Source: Pseudomonas rhizophila (lineage in GTDB: Bacteria; Pseudomonadota; Gammaproteobacteria; Pseudomonadales; Pseudomonadaceae). Taken from it: a DNA stretch of 64,000 nt. A program made the position numbers and the translations under genes. Positions 56,787 to 64,000 of the stretch are shown in pieces. Where the stretch lies: contig NZ_CP024081.1 in the NCBI RefSeq assembly GCF_003033885.1, positions 5,884,467-5,948,466 on the forward strand, given 5' to 3'. The stretch's first letter is position 1. Every line of letters begins with the position of its first letter. A model generated the notes under the pieces. It saw only the letters and a program-made list of their open reading frames with translations. It searched no databases and had not been told where the DNA came from.

Positions 56787-58223
56787 TTATTCCACCGCTT
56801 TGACCATGTCTTCGATAACCTTCTTGGCGTCACCGAACACCATCATGGTCTTGTCGAGGTAGAACAGCTCGTTGTCCAGGCCGGCGTAACCGCTGGCCAT
56901 CGAGCGCTTGTTGACGATGATGGTCTTGGCCTTGAAGGCTTCGAGGATCGGCATGCCGGCAATCGGCGACTTCGGATCGTTCTTCGCCGCCGGGTTGACC
57001 ACGTCGTTGGCACCCAGTACCAGCACCACGTCGGCCTGGCCGAACTCGGAGTTGATGTCTTCCATCTCGAACACCTGGTCGTAAGGCACTTCGGCCTCGG
57101 CCAGCAATACGTTCATGTGCCCGGGCATACGACCAGCCACTGGGTGGATCGCATATTTGACGGTCACGCCGTGATGGGTCAGCTTCTCGGTCAGCTCTTT
57201 CAGCGCGTGCTGCGCCCGTGCCACCGCCAGGCCATAGCCCGGCACGATGATCACGGTATCGGCGTTGGTCAGCAGGAAGGTGGCGTCGTCAGCCGAGCCG
57301 GATTTCACCGGACGGGCTTCTTTGGAGCCTGCCGGGCCAGCGGCATCCGCCGTGTTGCCGAAACCGCCGAGCAGCACGTTGAAGAACGAACGGTTCATCG
57401 CCTTGCACATGATGTACGAGAGGATCGCACCGCTGGAACCCACCAGGGAGCCGGCGATGATCAGCATCGAGTTGTTCAGCGAGAAGCCGATACCCGCTGC
57501 AGCCCAGCCGGAATAGCTGTTGAGCATCGACACTACCACCGGCATGTCGGCACCGCCGATCGGGATGATGATCAGCACGCCCAGCACAAACGCCAGGGCC
57601 AGCATCAGGGCGAATGCCCCGAGGTTGCCGGTGAACATGAACATCAGGCCCAGACCCAGTGTTGCCAGGCCCAGGATCAGGTTGAGCTTGTGCTGGCCGC
57701 CAAACTGTACCGGTGCGCCCTGGAACAGGCGGAACTTGTACTTGCCCGACAGCTTGCCGAAGGCGATCACCGAACCGGAGAAGGTGATTGCACCGATGGC
57801 GGCGCCAAGGAACAGCTCCAGACGGTTACCGGCCGGAATTGAATCCCCTAGTTGCTTGACGATGCCCAGGGACTGCGGTTCGACCACGGCGGCGATGGCG
57901 ATAAATACCGCGGCCAGGCCGATCATGCTGTGCATGAACGCCACCAGCTCGGGCATCTTGGTCATCTCGACGCGCTTGGCCATGATCGACCCGGCAGTGC
58001 CGCCGACCAGTAGACCGACGATCACATAGCCGATGCCTGCGGTAGCCAGCTCGGCGCCCAACTTATAGATGAGACCCACGGTAGTGAGCACCGCCAGCGC
58101 CATGCCGAGCATGCCGAACAGGTTGCCTCGGCGAGATGTAGTGGGGTGCGACAGGCCTTTGAGGGCCTGGATGAAGCAGATCGACGCGATCAGGTAGAGC
58201 GTCGTTACCAGGTTCATGCTCAT
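56787..58223 (-). CDS. pntB: NAD(P) transhydrogenase, beta subunit
   Basis: The 478-residue beta subunit has about nine transmembrane helices (residues 1-270) and a C-terminal NADP(H)-binding domain III with IIVPGYGLAVARAQHALKEL (about residues 310-329) and VLVLGANDVVNPAAKNDPKS (about 400-419). With PntAA and PntAB it uses the proton gradient to make NADPH from NADH. It overlaps pntAB by one base. Confidence 0.97.
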   Translation of the reverse strand: MSMNLVTTLYLIASICFIQALKGLSHPTTSRRGNLFGMLGMALAVLTTVGLIYKLGAELATAGIGYVIVGLLVGGTAGSIMAKRVEMTKMPELVAFMHSMIGLAAVFIAIAAVVEPQSLGIVKQLGDSIPAGNRLELFLGAAIGAITFSGSVIAFGKLSGKYKFRLFQGAPVQFGGQHKLNLILGLATLGLGLMFMFTGNLGAFALMLALAFVLGVLIIIPIGGADMPVVVSMLNSYSGWAAAGIGFSLNNSMLIIAGSLVGSSGAILSYIMCKAMNRSFFNVLLGGFGNTADAAGPAGSKEARPVKSGSADDATFLLTNADTVIIVPGYGLAVARAQHALKELTEKLTHHGVTVKYAIHPVAGRMPGHMNVLLAEAEVPYDQVFEMEDINSEFGQADVVLVLGANDVVNPAAKNDPKSPIAGMPILEAFKAKTIIVNKRSMASGYAGLDNELFYLDKTMMVFGDAKKVIEDMVKAVE

Positions 58224-58546
58224 TACTTGGGCGCCTCTTCTTTTACGGCTTTCGGGGCTTTTTTCTTGAACATCTCAAGCATGCGGCGCGTCACCAGGAA
58301 GCCGCCGAACACGTTCACTGCGGCCAGGGCCACGGCGAGGGTGCCCATGGTCTTGCCCAGCGGGGTCACGGTCAGTGCGGCGGCAAGCATGGCGCCGACG
58401 ATCACGATGGCCGAAATGGCATTGGTCACCGCCATCAGCGGTGTGTGCAGCGCGGGCGTTACGTTCCAGACCACGTGGTAACCGACATAAATCGCCAGCA
58501 CAAAGATGATCAGGTTGTAGATACCGGGGGAGATAAGCTCTTCCAT
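58223..58546 (-). CDS. pntAB: NAD(P) transhydrogenase, small alpha-2 subunit
   Basis: A 107-residue membrane subunit corresponding to the C-terminal part of E. coli PntA. It has three transmembrane segments ([56 protein letters not shown]) and a lysine-rich cytoplasmic tail. The split of PntA into two genes is the usual Pseudomonas arrangement. Confidence 0.95.
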   Translation of the reverse strand: MEELISPGIYNLIIFVLAIYVGYHVVWNVTPALHTPLMAVTNAISAIVIVGAMLAAALTVTPLGKTMGTLAVALAAVNVFGGFLVTRRMLEMFKKKAPKAVKEEAPK

Positions 58547-58561
58547 TGTCTGAATCCCTGC

Positions 58562-59683
58562 TTAGGCGTTTTTGCGGATGACTTGGCCGTCGCGGCACAT
58601 CAGGCACGCGGCGACGATGTCGTCTTCCAGGTTCACGTCGAACTGACCTTCCTTGGTGAAGACCAGCTTCAGGAAGTCCAGCAGGTTACGGGCGTACAGC
58701 GCCGAAGCGTCTGCCGCGACTTCGCCGGCCAGGTTGGTCGGACCGCAAATGGTCACGCCATTTTCGATCACCACCTGATCGGCCACGGTCAGCGGGCAGT
58801 TACCGCCCTGGGCTGCCGCGAGGTCAATGACCACCGAGCCGGGTTTCATCTGTGCGACGGTTTCGGCACTGAGCAAAGTCGGTGCCTTGCGGCCCGGAAT
58901 CAATGCGGTGGTGATGACAATGTCAGCCTGCTTGGCGCGCTCGTGCACGGCCTGGGCCTGGCGCTGCATCCAGCTGGCGGGCATGGGTCGGGCGTAGCCG
59001 CCAACGCCGACGGCGCATTCACGCTCTTCGTCGGTTTCGTAAGGTACATCGACGAACTTGGCGCCGAGGGATTCGATTTGTTCCTTCACTGCCGGACGCA
59101 CGTCCGACGCCTCGATCACCGCACCCAGGCGCTTGGCCGTGGCAATCGCCTGCAACCCAGCCACGCCAGCACCGAGAATCAGCACCCGCGCCGCTTTCAC
59201 GGTACCCGCGGCGGTCATCAGCATAGGCATGAAGCGTGGGTAATGGTGGGCGGCCAGCAGCACGGCCTTGTAGCCGGCAATGTTCGCTTGAGACGACAGC
59301 ACATCCAGGCTCTGGGCGCGGGAGGTACGTGGCGCGGCCTCAAGGGCGAAAGCGGTAATGCCGCGTTCGGCCAGCTTGGCAATGGTTTCGTTATTGAACG
59401 GATTGAGCATGCCCACCAGAACGGTACCGCTCTTGATCAGCGTCAGTTCGCTGTCGCTGGGGGCGACCACCTTGAGAATCAGTTCGGCCCCGAAAGCATC
59501 ACTGGCGCTGCCAATGGTGGCGCCCGCTGCTTCATAGGCACTGTCGATAACGCTGGCCTTGATGCCGGCGCCGCTTTGAACAGTGACCTTATGGCCTTGG
59601 CCGATCAGCTTCTTGATGGTTTCCGGGGTTGCAGCAACCCGCGTTTCACCCGTCTGGGTTTCGAGAGGAACACCAATGTGCAC
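58562..59683 (-). CDS. pntAA: NAD(P) transhydrogenase, alpha-1 subunit (NAD-binding)
   Basis: The 373-residue soluble domain I binds NAD(H). It starts MHIGVPLETQTGETRVAATP, and has the Rossmann motif VLILGAGVAGLQAIATAKRL (about residues 167-186) and the PGRKAPTLL mobile-loop region. The start is GTG at 59683 with AGGAG seven bases upstream on the minus strand. An upstream in-frame ATG would add 25 unlikely residues. It is the first gene of pntAA-AB-B. Confidence 0.95.
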   Translation of the reverse strand: MHIGVPLETQTGETRVAATPETIKKLIGQGHKVTVQSGAGIKASVIDSAYEAAGATIGSASDAFGAELILKVVAPSDSELTLIKSGTVLVGMLNPFNNETIAKLAERGITAFALEAAPRTSRAQSLDVLSSQANIAGYKAVLLAAHHYPRFMPMLMTAAGTVKAARVLILGAGVAGLQAIATAKRLGAVIEASDVRPAVKEQIESLGAKFVDVPYETDEERECAVGVGGYARPMPASWMQRQAQAVHERAKQADIVITTALIPGRKAPTLLSAETVAQMKPGSVVIDLAAAQGGNCPLTVADQVVIENGVTICGPTNLAGEVAADASALYARNLLDFLKLVFTKEGQFDVNLEDDIVAACLMCRDGQVIRKNA

Positions 59684-60117
59684 GTCAAATCTCCTGCGTG
59701 ATCTTATTGAGTAAACCCAGGCACTTCGGATGGTGCGGCTGGGGCGGCCGATCAGCACGATCCCGCCGAATCAGGCGGGGCGCGGCATTTTGCAGGCGAA
59801 AATTCAGCCCTTCAAGGGATTATGACGGGTGACGGAAAATTAACTACAAGTCACCCTGTGACCGAATGTCGCAATGATCGGCATATATCCCTTGTAGGCT
59901 GGGCTTTCCAGGGTTTCAGGCCAAATTTGACGATTTTTCCATTGGCGACGTGAATGAACCCTGATGAGCTGCGTAACGTGGCTCAAAGCCACGTATTTGA
60001 ACGGTTATGAGACTACGGTACTGATTTCGTAACAGATTGACTGTATGCGACATAAATTTATATCTGTAGCGCTTTTGATTAGCTTACTACCGGAGTCGGA
60101 TATAGAGTTTTTCCTTG
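59684..60117. other. Gene-free region upstream of pntAA
   Basis: The 434-bp gap holds the pnt promoter on the minus strand. A small hairpin, CGTGGCTC and its near complement AAAGCCACG, is at 59978-59995. The right half (60030-60110) is AT-rich. I see no gene or REP here. Confidence 0.5.
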
Positions 60118-61014
60118 TTAATCAAGGCTGTAGCTACTAGCTTGATTGACCAGCCAATCGCGAAAAGCCCTCAGAGAGGCCGATTCGACCTTTCGTTCGG
60201 GGATCATCAGGTAGTAGGCCTTGATGCTCGACAAGGCATTTCGATTGGCAACGACCAATCGTTTCTCGGCCAGCTCGCGCTGGATCAAAAAAGGTGGAAT
60301 CAAGGCGATTCCCATGTCATGCATCGCCGCTTGGGCAAGCATGGAGAATAGTTCATAACGCGGGCCTGTCAGGTCTCGCGCGATATTGAGGTTTTGAGCG
60401 TTGAACCACTGGCGCCACGCATACGGGCGGGTGGTTTGCTGAAGTAGGGGCAGTTCGGCGATGGCTTGCGGTGTCAGGCTGTTCCGGTTGCCCAGTAAGG
60501 TAGGGCTGCACACGGGCATCGGGTTTTCTCCCATCAGCTTGTGGGATTCGGTACCGGACCAGTCCGCATCGCCGAAATAAATGGCTGCGTCAAAATCCGT
60601 ATCCGCAAAGAGAAACGGCCGCGTGCGATTGGTCAGATTGACCGTGACTTCTGGATGCTGCTGTTGGAAGTCCTTGAGGCGCGGTAGCAGCCATTGAGTA
60701 CCAAACGTCGGAACCACTGCCAGCTCTATCACGTTGGCGCCGGTATGCCCCATCACTGAAAGAGTATCGCGCTCCACGGCGTCCAGTTGAGTGGCAACGC
60801 GGCGGCTGTAGGAAAGTCCGGCCTCTGTCAGTTTGACTCCCCGCCGTGAACGTCGGAACAACTCCACACCGAGGAAGTCCTCCAGGCTGGCGATCTGTCG
60901 ACAAATAGCGCCCTGTGTGAGGGAAAGCTCCTGTGCGGCCTTGGTGAAGCTCTCATGACGTGCGGCGGCCTCGAAGCTGACCAGAGCGGCGGTGCTGGGG
61001 ATTTTTCTGCGCAT
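60118..61014 (-). CDS. gcdR: LysR-type regulator of glutaryl-CoA genes
   Basis: A 298-residue LysR-family regulator. The winged helix is SFEAAARHESFTKAAQELSL and TQGAICRQIASLEDFLGVEL (about residues 13-52), and the effector domain is of the GcvA type. It is divergent from gcdH with 157 bp between, the position of GcdR in pseudomonads, where it activates gcdHG in response to glutarate. The ATG at 61014 is preferred because GAGG lies nine bases upstream; two in-frame starts lie slightly further up. Confidence 0.9.
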   Translation of the reverse strand: MRRKIPSTAALVSFEAAARHESFTKAAQELSLTQGAICRQIASLEDFLGVELFRRSRRGVKLTEAGLSYSRRVATQLDAVERDTLSVMGHTGANVIELAVVPTFGTQWLLPRLKDFQQQHPEVTVNLTNRTRPFLFADTDFDAAIYFGDADWSGTESHKLMGENPMPVCSPTLLGNRNSLTPQAIAELPLLQQTTRPYAWRQWFNAQNLNIARDLTGPRYELFSMLAQAAMHDMGIALIPPFLIQRELAEKRLVVANRNALSSIKAYYLMIPERKVESASLRAFRDWLVNQASSYSLD

Positions 61015-61039
61015 GTACATCAACCTCACTCGTCAGGAT

Positions 61040-61065
61040 CGTAAACGGGGTTCAGGGCGTTTACG
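61040..61065. promoter_or_regulatory. Dyad in the gcdR-gcdH gap
   Basis: CGTAAAC (61040-61046) and GTTTACG (61059-61065) form a perfect 7-bp inverted repeat with a 12-bp spacer. It lies 26 bp upstream of the gcdR start. The size and place suit a LysR-type binding site. Confidence 0.5.
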
Positions 61066-61171
61066 GAGTGAGAAATTAGCACAAGAGCGTGCGTAATCCT
61101 CGTTTGCTCTGATAGGAAAGCGCGCCTAGGATCAATCCACGATTTTTAATCTGATTGGCGAGGATTCTTTC

Positions 61172-62353
61172 ATGGCCGGTAAAGCGAGTTTCAACTGGAT
61201 TGATCCATTGTTGTTGGACCAGCAACTCACCGAAGAAGAACGCATGATTCGCGACACTGCCGAGCAGTTCGCCCAACAGAAGCTCGCGCCGCGGGTGTTG
61301 GAAGCGTTCCGTCATGAAAAAACCGACCCGGCGATTTTTCGTGAGATGGGTGAGGTCGGCTTGTTGGGCGCAACCATTCCTGAACAGTACGGCGGCAGCG
61401 GCTTGAACTACGTCAGCTATGGCTTGATCGCTCGTGAAGTGGAACGCGTTGATTCAGGTTATCGCTCGATGATGAGCGTGCAGTCCTCGTTGGTCATGGT
61501 GCCGATCAATGAGTTCGGTACCGAAGCTCAAAAGCAGAAGTACCTGCCGAAGCTGGCTTCCGGCGAGTGGATCGGTTGCTTTGGTCTGACAGAGCCGAAC
61601 CACGGTTCCGACCCGGGAGCGATGATTACCCGTGCGCGCAAAGTAGAAGGCGGCTACAGCCTCACGGGTAGCAAGATGTGGATCACCAACAGTCCGATTG
61701 CCGATGTATTTGTCGTCTGGGGTAAGGATGACGCCGGTGACATCCGTGGCTTTGTTCTCGAGAAAGGCTGGAAAGGCCTGAGTGCACCGGCGATTCACGG
61801 CAAGGTCGGTCTGCGCGCTTCGATCACTGGCGAGATCGTCATGGATAACGTCTTCGTTCCAGAAGAAAACATCTTTCCTGATGTGCGTGGGCTGAAAGGG
61901 CCTTTTACCTGTCTGAACTCGGCTCGCTATGGCATCTCCTGGGGGGCCTTGGGTGCTGCCGAATTCTGCTGGCACACCGCGCGCCAGTACACCCTGGATC
62001 GGCAGCAGTTTGGTCGTCCTTTGGCTGCCACTCAGTTGATCCAGAAAAAACTGGCCGACATGCAGACTGAAATCACCCTTGCCCTGCAAGGATGCCTGCG
62101 TCTGGGTCGTATGAAGGATGAGGGTACGGCCGCTGTTGAAATCACATCGATCATGAAGCGCAACTCCTGCGGCAAGTCCCTGGATATTGCTCGCATGGCG
62201 CGGGACATGCTGGGTGGCAATGGCATCTCCGATGAGTTCGGCATCGCTCGCCATCTCGTCAACCTGGAAGTGGTGAACACTTACGAAGGTACTCATGACG
62301 TTCATGCACTGATCCTGGGGCGTGCGCAAACCGGTATCCAGGCGTTCTATTAA
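61172..62353 (+). CDS. gcdH: Glutaryl-CoA dehydrogenase
   Basis: An FAD enzyme that oxidises and decarboxylates glutaryl-CoA to crotonyl-CoA in lysine and glutarate breakdown. The 393-residue acyl-CoA dehydrogenase has [20 protein letters not shown] (about residues 134-153), [16 protein letters not shown] (about 167-182) and the catalytic glutamate in [20 protein letters not shown] (about residue 371). The ATG follows GCGAGGA. It is 13 bp from the CoA-transferase gene, forming an operon. Confidence 0.97.
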   Translation: MAGKASFNWIDPLLLDQQLTEEERMIRDTAEQFAQQKLAPRVLEAFRHEKTDPAIFREMGEVGLLGATIPEQYGGSGLNYVSYGLIAREVERVDSGYRSMMSVQSSLVMVPINEFGTEAQKQKYLPKLASGEWIGCFGLTEPNHGSDPGAMITRARKVEGGYSLTGSKMWITNSPIADVFVVWGKDDAGDIRGFVLEKGWKGLSAPAIHGKVGLRASITGEIVMDNVFVPEENIFPDVRGLKGPFTCLNSARYGISWGALGAAEFCWHTARQYTLDRQQFGRPLAATQLIQKKLADMQTEITLALQGCLRLGRMKDEGTAAVEITSIMKRNSCGKSLDIARMARDMLGGNGISDEFGIARHLVNLEVVNTYEGTHDVHALILGRAQTGIQAFY

Positions 62354-62366
62354 TAGGGGGAACGGC

Positions 62367-63587
62367 ATGGGCGCGCTTTCGCATCTGCGGGTACTGGATT
62401 TATCGAGGGTGCTGGCCGGGCCGTGGGCTGGTCAGATCCTGGCGGACCTGGGAGCTGAGGTCATCAAGGTCGAGCGGCCGGGTGGTGGCGACGATACGCG
62501 CGCCTGGGGACCGCCGTTCCTGAAGGATGCGTCTGGCGAGAATACCACCGAGGCGGCCTATTACTTGTCGGCCAATCGCAACAAGCAATCGGTGACCATC
62601 GATTTCACGCACCCCGAGGGGCAAAGGTTGGTGCGGGAGTTGGCGGCCAAGTCCGACATTCTGATTGAGAACTTCAAGGTAGGTGGGCTGGCGGCTTATG
62701 GCCTGGACTACGACTCGCTGAAGGCGATCAACCCGCAACTGATCTATTGCTCGATTACCGGGTTTGGTCAAACCGGTCCTTACGCCAAGCGCGCCGGATA
62801 TGACTTCATGATCCAGGGGTTGGGGGGCTTGATGAGTCTCACCGGCCGGCCTGAAGGTGATGCGGGGGCGGGCCCGGTGAAGGTAGGGGTGGCGCTGACG
62901 GATATCCTGACTGGTGTCTATTCGACCGTGGCCATCCTGGCAGCGTTGGCTCACCGCGATCATGCCGGCGGCGGGCAGCATATCGACATGGCCTTGCTGG
63001 ACGTTCAAGTGGCTTGCCTGGCGAACCAGGCGATGAATTACCTGACCACGGGCAACGCGCCGAAGCGGTTGGGCAACGCTCATCCGAACATAGTGCCTTA
63101 TCAGGACTTTCCTACGGCTGACGGTGACTTCATCCTTACGGTAGGCAATGACGGTCAGTTCCGAAAGTTCGCCGAGGTCGCGGGTCAGCCGCAGTGGGCT
63201 GATGACCCGCGTTTTGCGACAAACAAGTTGCGGGTGGCGAACCGTGCAGTATTGATACCTTTGATTCGCCAGGCGACGGTATTCAAGACCACTGCCGAAT
63301 GGGTCGCTCAGTTGGAGCAGGCTGGTGTGCCCTGTGGGCCGATCAACGATTTGTCCCAGGTGTTTGCTGATCCTCAGGTCCAGGCGCGTGGGCTGGCGAT
63401 GGAGTTGCCTCATGCACTGGCGGGTAAAGTGCCGCAGGTTGCCAACCCGATCCGGCTGTCCGAGACCCCGGTGGAATATCGCAATGCGCCTCCTTTATTA
63501 GGGGAGCACACGCGGGATGTCCTGCAGCGAGTATTGGGGTTGGATGAGGCGATGGTGACGGGGTTGAGAGAGGCTGGGGTGCTCTGA
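62367..63587 (+). CDS. gcdG: Class III CoA-transferase for glutarate
   Basis: A 406-residue CaiB/BaiF-type CoA-transferase. It begins MGALSHLRVLDLSRVLAGPW and has the class III motifs GAEVIKVERPGGGDDTRAWG (about residues 29-48), YCSITGFGQTGPYAKRAGYD (about 128-147) and GGGQHIDMALLDVQVACLAN. Beside gcdH it should activate glutarate to glutaryl-CoA, with succinyl-CoA as likely CoA donor. The ATG at 62367 follows a GGGGGAA site. The role is inferred from context plus known Pseudomonas gcdHG operons. Confidence 0.92.
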   Translation: MGALSHLRVLDLSRVLAGPWAGQILADLGAEVIKVERPGGGDDTRAWGPPFLKDASGENTTEAAYYLSANRNKQSVTIDFTHPEGQRLVRELAAKSDILIENFKVGGLAAYGLDYDSLKAINPQLIYCSITGFGQTGPYAKRAGYDFMIQGLGGLMSLTGRPEGDAGAGPVKVGVALTDILTGVYSTVAILAALAHRDHAGGGQHIDMALLDVQVACLANQAMNYLTTGNAPKRLGNAHPNIVPYQDFPTADGDFILTVGNDGQFRKFAEVAGQPQWADDPRFATNKLRVANRAVLIPLIRQATVFKTTAEWVAQLEQAGVPCGPINDLSQVFADPQVQARGLAMELPHALAGKVPQVANPIRLSETPVEYRNAPPLLGEHTRDVLQRVLGLDEAMVTGLREAGVL

Positions 63588-63591
63588 TTCT

Positions 63592-63617
63592 CTCTTCTAT
63601 ATAGAAGAGGCTTTTTG
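63592..63617 (+). terminator. Intrinsic terminator after gcdG
   Basis: CTCTTCTAT and ATAGAAGAG (63592-63609) form a nine-pair stem followed by GCTTTTT. It lies five bases after the gcdG stop codon. Confidence 0.85.
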
Positions 63618-63678
63618 AGGGGCGCGGTGGCTTTTTCGAATGCCCTGCAACTTATTGATAGAAAAACGAAATTAAGGG

Positions 63679-64000
63679 TTGACGGCAAATTCTGGACGTC
63701 TATAATTCGCCCCACTTCCGGCGCAGTCGAAACGAAAAACTCATTAAGTTTCAATGAGTTAAACGATTTTAGGCAGCGCAGGGCTTCAGGTCATCGAAGC
63801 TTGGGAAGCAGTTGGTGGGGCGGTTTTCCTGGCTCCGTTAACGATTCGATCTTCTCGATCGAAAGCGTCAAAAAGAGGTGTTGACAGCAGCGAGTAACGC
63901 TGTAGAATTCGCCTCCCGCTAACGAGAGATCGGAAGCGCAAGTGGTTGAAGTTGCAGAGGAAACTTTGAAAACTTCTTAAAATAACCGCTTGACAGATAC
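63679..64000 (+). promoter_or_regulatory. rRNA operon promoters and leader (start)
   Basis: Two tandem sigma-70 promoters are clear: TTGACG (63679-63684) with TATAAT (63701-63706), and TTGACA (63881-63886) with TAGAAT (63903-63908), both with 16-bp spacers. An A-rich UP-like stretch (GAAAAACGAAATTAAG) precedes the first. The leader with GAAGCGCAAGTGGTTGAAG leads into a third TTGACA (63990-63995) whose -10 box is cut off by the window end. This arrangement and wording match Pseudomonas 16S rRNA leaders, so the rrn operon should begin just to the right. Confidence 0.88.

Overview
The window is chromosomal DNA from a Pseudomonas of the P. fluorescens group. The evidence is high GC with strong third-position GC, the gene order (trkA-rsmB-fmt-def-lysM-dprA-tsaC-qor-hemF-aroE; the cox/heme A cluster; PA0065-PA0069-like genes; trpI/trpBA; pnt; gcdR/gcdHG), and many REP doublets of the GAGCGAGCCTGCTCGCGATAG type. 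The same blocks lie near the replication origin in other pseudomonads. The species cannot be named from the window.

Layout. (1) 1-10616, core: the end of a SulP transporter, hemF-aroE, qor, tsaC, dprA, a LysM protein, then def-fmt-rsmB-trkA. (2) 10617-22799, accessory and REP-rich: a small TPR gene, an alpha/beta hydrolase, a large delta-60/RTX type I secreted protein flanked by ~91-bp direct repeats, several lipoproteins and orphan proteins, decayed genes, palindromic short repeats, a stand-alone AAA+ ATPase, and a DUF6124 gene with a long, apparently structured leader. Two displaced fragments of the TPR gene (14445-14491 and 20307-20357) suggest repeated insertion at its 3' end. (3) 22800-31381, minus strand: a complete caa3-type cytochrome oxidase locus with assembly and heme A genes (coxB, coxA, ctaG, coxC, surf1, an associated membrane protein, ctaA, ctaB, sco1), interrupted by one plus-strand DUF2909 gene. 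(4) 31756-42805: a conserved unknown gene, a SulP transporter with a beta-carbonic anhydrase (probably bicarbonate handling), a PA0069-type radical SAM protein, a TpbA-like phosphatase, two paralogous M3 oligopeptidases, a YheV zinc ribbon, a gamma-carbonic anhydrase-like protein and a HAD phosphatase. (5) 42918-48079: small envelope and stress genes (aminopeptidase lipoprotein, paired lipoproteins, two DUF1161 proteins, OsmC-like peroxidase, LLM oxidoreductase, dodecin, DUF883). (6) 48052-51126: trpI divergent from trpBA. (7) 51193-54776: a DUF4105 protein, three DUF2388 paralogues, and a DUF1127 gene with an operator-rich upstream region. (8) 55095-63587: an acetyl-CoA hydrolase/CoA-transferase family protein, the three-gene proton-translocating transhydrogenase, and gcdR divergent from gcdH-gcdG (glutarate/lysine catabolism). 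(9) 63679-64000: tandem strong promoters whose sequence is that of an rRNA operon leader; the 16S gene should start just beyond the right edge.

No tRNA, CRISPR array, intact insertion sequence or prophage was recognised. The least explained parts are the TPR-relic insertion locus, the leader of the DUF6124 gene, the DUF2388/DUF4105 operon, and the CTGTA-rich operator cluster at 54850-55067.
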